Assembly (NCBI GenBank): GCA_035610365.1
Contig: CM069433.1
Coordinates: 178,390,882 to 178,454,881, forward strand
From: Aquatica leii
Lineage: Eukaryota > Arthropoda > Insecta > Coleoptera > Lampyridae
Length of the DNA: 64,000 nucleotides
Direction of reading: 5' to 3'
Below the pieces are notes generated by a model. That model was not told the origin of the DNA and ran no database searches. It saw nothing but the letters and a program-made list of their open reading frames with translations. Positions 1-12,100 of this stretch are shown piece by piece. Each line of letters starts with the position of its first letter. Position 1 is the first letter of the stretch. A program made the position numbers and the translations under genes.

Positions 1-31
1 TATTGTCCAAATAAAGCAAAACTACAATGCT

Positions 32-3000
32 TTGGTTGCACTAAGTGTGCCTGCAAAGCAATGGGATTTTATTTTAGTATACACAAAATTAGATTTTAAT
101 ACACATAAAGCATATGAATTAGAAAGAGACCCACAGGCACTACCAAGTTTTAACGAACTTCTCGAATTTGTTGAAAAACGATGTTTAGCTCTTGAAGCAC
201 TGGCAACCCCTGAGCACCAGCAGAAGTTTGTTAAGTCTAGTTATCATTCAATGTCTAGAGTTAATACAGATTATAAAGGAAAGTGCGCATGTTGCGATTT
301 AAGTTATCATCCTATATTTCGATGTAGTAAATTTTCAAAATATGATTTAACGCACAAACGAGAATTTGTTAAAAAAAATAGGCTTTGTTATAACTGTCTT
401 GGTTATAAACACACAGTTAGTGACTGTAAATCAGAAGGTTGTAGGATATGTAAAGGAAGGCATCACAGTTTGCTGCATCAAGATAGAAGTCGTGAAGGAG
501 ATGAAGGTCAAGATAAAGGAAAAGTCAACTATGAACAACAAAGGCATAAGGAATACATAAATATGGAAATTGATGGAGCTGCATCAACCTCATCGTCAGT
601 AGCAACTACTTCTACTCCATGTTTAACAGCTAGCACACATAGGCAAATACTGTTGGCTACAGCAATGGTAAATTTAATTGCTGATAATGGTTCTAAGGTT
701 GAAGCTAGAGCACTTCTAGATTCAGGGTCGCAAAGTTCATTTATAACTTCAAATATTGCAAATAAGTTAAATTTAAGGAAAAATTCAACTAATATTCAGG
801 TGTCAGGAGTCGGACAAAGTGGTGTTCGTGTTTCAAACTTTATCAAAGTTATAATTAAGTCTCAGAAAGATCAAAGGAAAAGTATTTCGACAAGTTGTGG
901 TATTTTAAAAAGAATTACTTGTCAACTGCCTTATGCATCAATAAATATCAAAAATTTAGGTATCCCAAATGACATAAGTTTGGCCGATAAAAGTTTTCAC
1001 ATTTCTGGTGAAATAGATCTTTTGCTAGGAGCTGAAGTGTATTTTGACATAATTCAAACTGGGCTGTTAAGGTTAGGCGAGAATCTTCCTGTCTTGCAAA
1101 ATAGTTTATTTGGGTGGGTTGTAGGAGGAAGTGTTCCTGATTTACATAATGTTTGGTCACATTTAAGCGTTGCTTTGTTTGTTCAGGGTCTTTATTTGGA
1201 TAGTTTAATATCTCAATTTTGGAGATTGGAAGAAGTATCCAATAAAAGGCACATGTCTCCAGAGGATGAACTCTGTGAAAAACTGTATTCCACTACAACG
1301 AAAAGACTTGAATCTGGTGTATTCGAGGTAAGGTTACCTATTAGGCCTAATCATGATGCTTCTTTCTTAGGCAACTCTGTTAACAAGGCTACTCAAACAT
1401 TTTTATCGCTCGAGAAAAGGTTCAAAAAGGATGTTAAACTAAAAAAAGAGTATAAAGCATTTATTGATGAATATTTATTACTCGGTTATGCTAAAGAAAT
1501 TGAACAAGCTACCGATTCAATGACAAGTAATAGGTATTATCTTCCTCACCATTGTGTAATTCGTGAAGATAAACTTACGACGAAATATCGTGTTGTTTTT
1601 AATGCGTCTATGAAAACCACCTCGGGGTTAAGTTTGAACGACATCATGCTTAAAGGGAGTACGGTTCAGCCAGACTTATTTGATATTATTGCTAGATATA
1701 GGAGTTACCGGTATGTTATAACAAGCGATATACAAAAAATGTATAGGTGTATTAAGATTCATTCAGATGATCGATTTTTACAAAATATAGTTTGGAGAGA
1801 TGACCCAGCTGGTCCCTTACGCCATATTGAGCTTCAAACGGTAACATATGGAACTAACTGTGCTCCATTTCTTGCTACTAGAACCTTGGTCGAGTTGGCT
1901 AATAGAAATAAATTTACCTTTCCGTTAGCGGCTGAAACTTTACTAAAACAAACGTACGTAGACGATATGTTAGGTGGAGCAAATACTTTGGAACAGTTAC
2001 ATCATCTTCAAAGGGAGTTAAAGGAACTTCTAGAGCCTGCAGGATTCAACTTGCATAAATGGAATTCAAATGACAAAACGCTAGTTTCTTCTTTAGAATC
2101 TGAAAGTTCTAAGGTTTTAGGTGTATCATGGAATCCCGTTTTCGATTCGTTTCTGATATGTGTACCAGATTTAGTTAAAAAAAAGACTTTCACAAAACGT
2201 GAAGTTTTGAGTATAATTGCGCAGCTATTTGATCCTATGGGTTTTATAGGTCCAGTGATTATTGTAGCAAAGATAATTATGCAAAGGTTATGGGCATTAA
2301 AAATAGAATGGGATGAATTTGTAACGGAGGATTTTTTGGTAGAATGGCTTAAATTTTACAACCATTTGCCTCGATTAAGAGACCTCAAAATCGCACGTTG
2401 GATTTTTATTACAGGAAAGATTCAAAGTATTCAGTTGATAGGATTTTCAGACGCTTCTATGCAAGCGTACGGTGCATGCTTGTATGTGAGAACGTTGTAT
2501 GAAGGCAATAAGGTTACATGTAATCTTGTTTACTCAAAATCTAGAGTTGCTCCACTCAAGACGGTGTCATTGCCAAGATTGGAACTGTGCGGGTTTTTAT
2601 TATTAGCTCGTATGTGCAACAAGTTTAAAGCTTGCATGAATTTTACTTTCAATAAGGTTGTTTTGTTTACGGATTCGCAAATAGTACTTGCTTGGTTGCA
2701 GTCACCACCGTCCGGTTGGACAACGTTTGTAGCCAACCGAGTGTCGGAAATTCAAGAGTTATCCGTTAATGTGAAGTGGAAACATGTGTCGTCTGAGTTG
2801 AATACTGCGGACTACATCTCTCGCGGTCTGGATCCTGATACTATAATAAATTGTAAACCGTGGTGGGAAGGTCCACAGTTTTTATCAGATTTTTCATGGA
2901 ATGTAACTTCAGAAAGTAATAGTAAATTGGAAATTGATTCTTTGCCTGAACAAAAACAGGTATCGCATGTTCACACCAAAACAGATGTCAATTCCTCGGT

Positions 3001-4511
3001 TTTACTTAGGTTTTCGTCGTTTGTCAGAATGCAAAGATCCATTGCGTTTATGTTTAGATTTGTTAATAATTCAAAAAAGAATTCTTTAAAGGTTTATGGT
3101 TCTCTCTTAGTAGAGAAACTAGAACAAGCTTTGGCTCAAATATTTAAGGTCATTCAACTTGAACATTTTCATGAAGAAATCTCATGTTTACAGAATGCTA
3201 AGCCATTAGCAAAAAGGAGTTCGCTGGTATCGTTAAATCCATTTCTTGATTCAAAAGGATTATTGAGGGTTGGCGGACGTTTAATAAATGCGCCGTTGTC
3301 ATTTAATAGTAAACACCCAATCGTTTTGCCTACAAATTGTCATGTAACTGAGTTGTTGATCGAACATGAACATAAATACTTGGGTCACGCAGGTCCTCGT
3401 TCTGTACTTAATAGTTTACGACAACGTGTTTGGCCTGTTCATGCTGTAAGACGCATTAAAAGTGTGCTAATGAACTGTATTAAATGTCATCGATTTAACG
3501 CAATAGTGCCCAAACAGTTAATGGGAAGTTTGCCCGTAGAGCGAACCCAATTAGTTCGTCCATTTTATCATGTTGGCATTGATTTTGGTGGACCAATTAT
3601 GGTCAAGGAAACAAGATTGCGGAAATCAATAATTTCCAAAGCTAATATTGCATTGTTTGTGTGTATGGCAACTAAACCATACACATAGAGTAGTATCGAG
3701 TCTTTCAACAGACGCATTTTTGCTTACTTTGAAAAGGTTTATTGCACGTCGAGGAAATCCAGTTTCGATTAGTAGTGACAACGCGACTAATTTTAAAGGA
3801 GCTAACAATGCTCTGCAAGGAATTTATAAATTTTTTCAAAGTCATAGTAATGAAATTCAAGATTTTTTGTCCACACGAGGAATAAGTTGGAAATTCATTC
3901 CTCCAAATAGCCCACATTGGGGAGGCTTGTGGGAAGCTGGAATCAAGAGTACTAAGTATCATTTAAGAAGGGTTTTGGGAAATGCTGTCTTATCATTTGA
4001 AGCTTTATCTACTGTTCTAGCTCAAATCGAGGCGATACTCAATTCCAGACCAATTCAATCTATGTCTAATTCTATCTCTGACTTGACTTGTTTAACACCA
4101 GGTCATTTTCTTATAGGTCAAGCTTTAACTGCGTTTCCAGAAAGAGATGTAGTCAGTATTCCAGAAAATCGTTTAAACATGTGGCAACACTGTTCTAAAT
4201 TGCGTCAAGATTTTTGGAAACGGTGGTGTTCTGATTATTTAAACCAATTACAACATCGCCCAAAATGGATGTATTCAAAACCAAATTTAAAAATAGGAGA
4301 TTTAGTTTTAGTGAAAGAAGACAACTTGCCTCCGCTCGAGTGGTGTCTTGCAAGAGTAATAGATCTTAAGCCTGGACGTGATAACAAAGTCCGCGTAGTC
4401 AAACTTATCACTAATAAGGGTGAATTTACTCGCCCCATAACAAAACTATGCCCACTTCCTATATATACTCATAATGTTGAGGACAATACCTCAAAGGGGG
4501 GAGAATGTTGA
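32..4511 (+). pseudogene. BEL/Pao gag-pol polyprotein, one frameshift
   Basis: Seen in order: CCHC-type clusters at residues ~85-150 (CYNCLGYKHTVSDC, CRICKGRHH); an aspartic protease active site LLDSGSQSS (~residue 230); a Pao-type reverse transcriptase with catalytic YVDDM (~residue 650); an RNase H start FSDASMQAYG (~810); the integrase zinc-binding region and its first acidic residue (VGIDFGGP). The first frame stops at 3688. A second frame (3648-4511) carries the rest of the integrase, with SSDNATNF, the HWGGLWEAG motif and the DUF5641 region. The two frames overlap at about 3665-3688, so a small indel separates them. This looks like damage rather than programmed frameshifting, because it falls inside the integrase. 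The 5' end of the reading frame is cut by the window edge. Confidence 0.9.
4491..4505 (+). other. BEL/Pao polypurine tract
   Basis: A purine run with six G residues lies directly before TGTTGAATT. This is the usual priming site for plus-strand DNA synthesis, and it fixes the 3' LTR start at 4506. Confidence 0.7.
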
Positions 4512-4659
4512 ATTAAAAAGTGTTTATTTATTTAAGAAATAGTTGCCACTCTTGATCGTTCATGTTATGAATTATTGTGCCGCAGTTGTTTGTATAAATT
4601 TTGAATAAAAACCAATTTCTAAGGCCGTACTCTGAGCAATTTCAATCATAATTAATACA
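4506..4659 (+). repeat. Putative BEL/Pao 3' LTR
   Basis: It starts TGTTGAATT after the polypurine tract and contains an AATAAA-like signal near 4605. The end (about ...AATACA, 4659) is a guess, because the 5' LTR is outside the window and no target duplication can be checked. Confidence 0.45.
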
Positions 4660-5607
4660 ATCCACTGAATATATGAATACGAGTACTACTTAGTGATTTT
4701 CTATAAAGTTCTACATTTAGTATTATTCTAAGTTTATAATAAGTTGAAATAAACAAGTTGTCTCAAAAAAAATGAATAACAAAATGATATAAAAAATGGT
4801 TGTTGTAAAAACTTGTCAAAAAATGTTTTATCGTTTTTTTATAATACAAAATAAGTTTATATTGATTGTGTACCTGTTTTCAATAAAACGTTTAACACAA
4901 AACACAATACGTATAGTAACTATATTTGACAAAATTTTTATTCAATGTACGTTACTTAAAACATTTTTTAATAGCTGACTATATGACATTAAGTAACGTA
5001 TAGAACAAAAGGTTTTGGAAAAATGTAAACTAGAAATAACTAAACTTAAAAAACTACAGAACAACATTCAAATGTGTAAAGCGGGCCAATATCAATTTCT
5101 CGGATCTTCTTCATATTTGGTGTTCTGAACTGGCTTCTCACACTTGGTCATTTAACTACAGTGAGTACTTTTGGCATAATGACAAGATCCTAAGTCAGAT
5201 CAAAACATTACAATAAAATGTTGGCTATTAGTAACAGTGATACCACACATAATTATCAGATTTTAACATGAAGATTAATGGAGCCATCTCATAGTATAAA
5301 GTACCATGTATGAATGATAATTGTAAATAGCTATAAAGGTGGTAAATTTACATTTACAATTTTGTAAGACCATTAAAAGCCCCTAATAATATATCATACA
5401 CTGCTACAACTTGTCTTAGTCCCTAGCTAGCTAATGGTTTTCAAATATGTTTGTATGTAATGTTCTATCCATCAATAAACTTCTTACTATTATTAAGAAT
5501 GTTATGTTCCGGTTGAATTTTTTACATGTCTAATGTATCCCTAAATAATTTGAAATCTTTCCAAAAACTTCGTTCCATACGTTATGTAATAGAAAAGAGT
5601 AACATAC
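4660..5607. other. Dicer-2 intron sequence, nothing recognised
   Basis: AT-rich sequence between the BEL/Pao LTR and the last visible Dicer-2 exon. I looked on the minus strand for the continuation of the PAZ region and did not find it. Only short chance ORFs are present. Confidence 0.5.
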
Positions 5608-6153
5608 CTGCTCATCACGGCGATACCACGGAGTAACAATTTTGCCTAAATAACTTTCTTTGTTTACTTCCAGTCTTTTTCTCTCTTCGTAACTAGGTTC
5701 TAATTTTTCGTCAATGACTTCCTTATGGGTATAACTAACATCAAAATCTATATCACAAAAATCATTTTTTTTCCTAATAGGTACTACCAAAAACCCATCT
5801 ACCTCGCCATCGTTATCAATTACTAAGAAACTTTTTAATACTTTTAAAATATCGGCAAATATTAAGCAATGAAAACGTTTTAAGCTTTCTAGCTGTTCTG
5901 TCGTTAAAACAATCGTTTTGTAATTCAGTTTGAGGTTTACCAATATTTCCCCAGCAGTTACGAATACCGAAAATTTGCATAATTTTGGTAAAAATTGAGC
6001 AGAAATAAATCCAAAACGTAATTCCGATTGGTATAGTTGATGAATCATGTTCATACTGATATTACTGTGTGTCGAAAAAAGAGGCGTGAATTCGATTAAA
6101 TGTAAATAAACGTTTGCGTTTGATAATATCTTTCCAGTACATACTATTGGTAT
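5608..6153 (-). CDS. Dcr-2: Dicer-2 exon, platform domain and start of PAZ
   Basis: Begins IPIVCTGKI after AATTTAG, earlier than the first ATG of the frame. NANVYLHLIEFTPLF matches the Dicer platform start. Ends TPWYRRDEQ at a GTATGT donor, where the PAZ domain should continue in the next, unseen exon. 182 codons. Confidence 0.88.
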
Positions 6154-9100
6154 CTAAATTATAAATTGATACATAATAAATAAACAAATCGTTTTTATAT
6201 TTACCTGTTTTGAATGCACTCTTCGTTTTTTAATACCACCAGCATTTCTTTCTTTAATTTTGGGCCAATGACTAAAGTAATAGCTTAGGTTTTCATTTAC
6301 ATCTTCGGTTTTGATAGGAAGCAGTAGATCGTCTAATTCACCACGTTTGTGTAGTATTTCACAAGCTTTTAACGCCGCTGCGCGTTTTGCTTGCTTTTTC
6401 GTTGACATGAAAGGTCCCTAACAATAATGGTAATGTATATACGAAAAAAAATATATTGCGACTTACTTGGATTGGTTCTAAAATGTTACTGACGGTGGGA
6501 AGTTCTATCACGACTCTATAATGAGTGTCGTGTGTTTCTAAATACCAATTTGGAGTGTACGTTGTATATTTATCAGAAGGGAGTTTTAAGCAATATCGAC
6601 ATAAAAGTGATATTGCTGACAATAAGTCAACTTTAGCAGACCCTTTACCGTTTACATAATAAGGTGGTATCTCGTTTTCATCGCAAAATTCAAGGTCGGG
6701 ACCTGTCCTAGCCTCGTTTGTGCCAACAAGATACTGCAATAAAATTTCCTTATAATAAAAACAAAACTTAAAACGCAGTAAAAGAAACCAAACTTAAATA
6801 AATAATACAATCATTAAATTTTCTATGATCACCTGTAAAGATTTGCTATCCCAGAGACAACTAAAGCCGAAATATATAGAAGAATATATAGTGTTAACAT
6901 ATGCAATCTACCAGATGTTTTAATGTCAAACGATACCTAAACTAATTTGCGTCCGGATAAGAAACCTATTAATCATAAGTGCTACATTTAGCACTGCAAA
7001 TCCCGCCCGGTACGCCTATGAAAAAGTATAGACTATATTTATTCATATTTGATAGCATTCTCAGCACAAATCGATCTAAAAATTTAAACTATTACTGATT
7101 TCCTGCAAGGTAGTTTAGATTTGGATAACAAATTTTTACACGGCGCAGCTGAAACAGTTCCAAGTTGACCAGAAAGTGTGTCTTCTCATCCAAGAAATTA
7201 GATAAAGCACCAAAAGAATTTGAATTGATTGAACTTAAAGTACATCTTTGTACTTACTTTAGAAAAAAAATGATATTCATAGCAGTGTGCGTTGATGATG
7301 TACTTATATAGAAAACCTGAGTTCAACAGGTCAATGATACTAACGGGAAAAGGTTATACCGGGTGATTTTTTTAACTTGAAACACTTAAACATCTTGACA
7401 AGAACACATCCGACAAAAAATATCTCTAATAAAAGGTCCATAGTTTGGAGGGGGAAGTTCATTTTTAGTATTCAAAATTCCCCCCTCGCCACTCTAGGAG
7501 ATAAAACGGAGGACATCTTTGAAATTTTAAAATAGCAACCGTTATTTTTTATTACATATTCAGATTCTACTGGAAACAGTACATACGTTTTATTTGAAAC
7601 ATTTGTTTTGATTCGTGATAGATGGCACTGTAATTGACAAATTTATATTTATTGAATTATTTCACTTCTGAACTCCTGCATTGCATTTGGAAATTCATTC
7701 ACATGAAACAAATCAACATTTTACTGTAAAAGAGAACTCATGAGGTAAAGTTATGGAACTAAATTAATTTGTAAATTACAGAATTATTTGTAAATTCTTA
7801 GCTCAAACTTGGGCAGTAAACTCTATTCAACTCATAATTACGAAAGTATTCAAATTGGTGAGCTTCAACTTCAATACATTTCTGAATCCACGTTTCGAAG
7901 GACTGTACATAACTCAAAAGTACATCGGGTTCAATTTGAGCACAAGCGTTTCGGATTCGCTCAAGCATATTTTCACGAGTAGTTGGCACATCTCGATACA
8001 CCTTTTCTTAATAAGAAGTAAGATCTGGTAATCTAGCAGGCAAATTTACAGAGCCGGCTCTCCCAATCCATCGGCCATTGAAGTTATTGTCGAGTATTTC
8101 GCGTGCTGCTATCGATTAGTGAGCTGGACAGCCGTCGTGTTGATACCACATGTTTTGTCGCAATTCCAGGTTAACATTTTCAAGTAATATTGGCAGTTCA
8201 TTTTGCAAAAAATCTCAATAGCGTTGACCATTTAAATGTCCATCAATGAAGTAGGGACCGATGAGACTGTCACCAATAATTCCACACCGCACATTTAGAA
8301 ACCATAGTCATAGTGTTGCAGACACATGTTATGAATGATATTTATGACGCTTTAGAATTGTCAGTACACTGCTCTGGGACAATCAAGAGCTTCAAGTCAC
8401 TTCCCGTGAACTAATATGAGGGTTAATTTGATTTTCTTCTCCAGTAGCTGTTCTTCGACGGGTCCTTTGTTTCACACTTCCTTCAGTAGTAAACTGATGG
8501 ACTATACGTTGAAATGAAGCAAGTAAACGCACCTTGCCTGGAAAACGCTCAGCGTAAACACCAACAGCCTGACGAAGACGGGACCCTACGTGCTTCCAAG
8601 TACACTCAACTAAACAAAAAACGAGACACCTTGGTTTGTTCGAATAAAATAGTTAGCGGTGTAAACTAGGCTTGTTAGCGAATGCGATCAGCAATCATTC
8701 GTGGCCGTTGGCGATGTTATTCAAGAAATTAGACAAATAACAAACATTGAAAACACCAGGTCAAATCGTTTATTCGCAAAAACTAAAAAATCAATATATT
8801 GTTATTTTTTTCTTTTTCTTCCTCTAACCTCTTGAGAACTGGCGTGTGTGCTAAAATTTGGCTAGTCTTTTTTGTTCTTTGCTTGCGTATTTTACCAACA
8901 TAAATTTCCATTTTTGCTTTTGGATATGGGAGGACTTACAAGGCATAATATCACCACTGCTCTTTGTAGGAATAGTGAGCCCAGTTATTTGTGGCGGTGT
9001 TTCGGGAAAATACAGTACCTGGCCGAACTCCCTTAATCATGTGCTCCTTCAAGTGTACATAGAGAAACATCATGAATGGAGAAATTGTATTTCCAAGTGC

Positions 9101-12100
9101 ATTAATTGCATCACCAATTACTTTAACAGGTCCTTGTGAAGTCGTTAGCCCAGTTTCGTTCATGTTATAGACTGCATTAGGCCTCAAATTATATTTTCAT
9201 ATACCTTATTCTTAGCTTTAGCCTGTTTTTGGTGTTAATTCATGATTTAGCTGAGCGCATTTTATAAAATACTAGCTGTACCCTGCGCGCGTTGCTACGC
9301 CACTAACTAAAATAAATTTGAAGGAAAGACATTACACAAATATTCAATTTATTTTGAGTCATTTTATTGATTTTGTTCATGTCGAAAAAATTGTGACATT
9401 GCAGCGTTTCGTTTCAATTCGATATTTATTGAAGTGCTGTGGGATACACAATATTTCTTGTTTTTCCATTTGGTGCGTAAACGAATAAATCAGAAGATTT
9501 TCCGACGCGTGAGCAGGTCACATAAAGCTGCCCATGTGAGAAGCATGCATTCTCCATATTTAATCCACACACTTGCAACGACTATCATTGTGTTTTGTTG
9601 ATACTCATTGAGAAAGCGAGTCGCACCGGGAACTGCAAACGTTTGAATTCGAATGACATATCTGTCGGGATCATTGGGATACGTGGCAACAGTACGTCTT
9701 CACCTTTGAATTTTCCAGTCAAAATTGTTGCCTCGATAACATTGTTCATCATTTTCTTCACTGAGATTCTGGTTCCGTTGCAAAGTCGTGGTGGATTTAT
9801 GTTTCGAATAAGAATGATGGGTACGCCAATTTTCAATGTAAGAACGTGCGGTGGCATTCCTGGCAAATCAAGCGAATTCAAGAATTCAGTAGGATAGTTG
9901 ACAACTTCGTCTTGATTCATCACAGTATCGATAGACTTATATGTTGTCGTTTCGCCGGGTATTCCATTCTGAATGGTGAAGTTGATGATATTGACATCGA
10001 TGTTTTTGGCCGCTAATATAGCACGCGTACTGAGCCACTGATGATTTTAGTAAAATTTTCAGCCAATGCATCCCGTTGTAGTTGTACACACATGTTAGTT
10101 TTCAAAATAAATTTCTGAAAATGACGCCATAAAACTGATGATTTGAGACATGCATTAAGTTCATCAGCGGGTGTTGAACGTGGTATAACTGGCAGTGTTT
10201 GTCGAAAATCACCAGACAATAAAATGAGCGCGCCACCGAAGACTCGTGCGTTTCCTCTTAAATCTCGTAGTGTACGATCCAGCGCTTCCAATGCTTTCTT
10301 GTGAGACATTGTACATTCGTCCCATATGATAATTTGACAAGTTTGGAGTACTTTGCCCATTCCAGAGTTTTTGCTGATGTTGCATATTGGTACCTCAGTG
10401 TTTTGCAAACTCAACGGTAGTTTGAATGCGCTGTTCGGCCACCATCCAAAAGAGTTGCCGCAATTCTAGATGATGCAATGGCCAGTGCAATATTATTTTG
10501 TGATCGTATAGTTGCCAAAATGAGCGAAAGAAGAAAAGTCTTGCCTGTACCACCGGGCGCATCTATAAAAAACAGTCCACCGCTTTGTTCTGTGATTGCA
10601 CGCATAATTCTGTCATACGCAATGCTTTGTTCTGCAACCAACTGCGAAAGATTTCTCTGAACAAACGTCCCCAGTTCGTCAAAATCAAAGTGTGTCGGTT
10701 CGGAGCAGGCATTCCCAGTTGCACCAGTGCCTTGTTAGCGATTGCCAAACATATGTTTTCAATGAAAAGCAATACCTCATTATGCACGTTTGGTGTGAAT
10801 GGAATGTCCGGATTTTGATTCGCAGCGTGCAAACGATGTAGAATATCATCAATCATGTAGTCCTTGTATTATGCCCAAAGATCTTTTGGATTAGATGGGA
10901 AGCAGGTTGTCAATATTATGGCAAATAACGTGCGTATTTGCTGTGGTTGAGCAGTATTCGATGCATCAGCGAGTGCAGTGTCCCAATGTGCATCATTACA
11001 GTGGGTATCCGTCAATGCCAGTGATGGTATCAGAAACCAAGTTTCTTGGGCATGGTGAATTGTTGTTGAATGCGCAACATAGACCATGAATCATATTTTT
11101 GGTAACAACGTCGAATAAGTCTGGATCAATGTCCTTATCTAGTATTTCTGCCGAGATGATTTGGTCAATTTGATCTGGCGTAATTTTGTTGATTAACCAA
11201 ACCAAAATAAGTGCATGTGGCAATCCTCTTTTCTGCCATTCAATGGAATACATCCAGCAGCGTGTCTCTCCAAAAACGTGATGCTTGATAATAAAATCCA
11301 TTAATTTCAATTTTTGTTTAAATACGCGTGCGGTAATGTCATGACGGTCCGAAGATGATTGTCCAGCTAACAGAAGTTCTTTAATTTCATCCTATGTTGG
11401 ATTGCATGTAAATGCGATGAACAAATCTGGACGACCATATGCGCGAACGTATGTCATCGCATCTTGTGCGTATTCATGCATGTATTGTGGACTCCCGTGA
11501 ATGTATACGTACTATGAGCATTCTTCCCAATTCGTTTGGATTCACGTTACCATCATTAACGATTGCGTCTCGTAAATGGATGTACTCTTTAGAACGCAAC
11601 TCGGTTTGATTCAATCGAATATATAAGAGTCGTTCGGTTTCCATCTTCGCGTACATGTCGACGATGTATTGATGAAACAATTGTCGACATTTCAAAATGT
11701 GGTTCTCAGCGTCTTGACGAATCATCAATCGATACAAATAATAATTCATGGCACTGACTTTCTTATTCCTTTCCTCGTCTGTTTGTGGATTTCTCAGTTG
11801 GTGTTGAAATTATATCCATCTTCTCCTCGCCAAAACAGAATCAGATACTGCAATCCGTCGTATGAGCGATGAGTTTCGAAGACTCGCTGAACGCCACCTC
11901 TTCTGCAATGATGAATTATGTCGCGGGATTCGAATTCTTCGCCAACTATCACGATCGCCACTTCATCGATTGTTGGTGCATTGAACTGTCTGACCCACCA
12001 ACGAGTCTTTTGTCTGCTCGAATTACAACTGCGTAGTCATCGTCTGGCATTCGTTGAATGGCGGTTTTAAACAACTAAACTAATTCATTGTGTTGATCGA

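Larger units (their letters stand above)
1..4659 (+). mobile_element. BEL/Pao LTR retrotransposon, 5' end outside window
   Basis: The order zinc knuckles, aspartic protease, reverse transcriptase, RNase H, integrase and a DUF5641-type C-terminal domain is that of BEL/Pao elements. The 5' LTR and the start of gag lie left of the window. The 3' end shows a polypurine tract (4491-4505) followed by TGTTGAATT, the likely LTR start. The only coding defect seen is one frame change near 3.67 kb, so this is a fairly young copy. If the Dicer-2-type gene continues leftward, the element lies in one of its introns, in the opposite orientation. Confidence 0.9.

Noticed and set aside
3626..3688. Programmed frameshift in the BEL/Pao element
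   Set aside because: The frame change lies inside the integrase, where no such signal is known. A simple indel explains it.
10478..11089. Plus-strand frames of 60-77 codons opposite the Helitron
   Set aside because: Shadows of the Helitron helicase and Rep coding strand.
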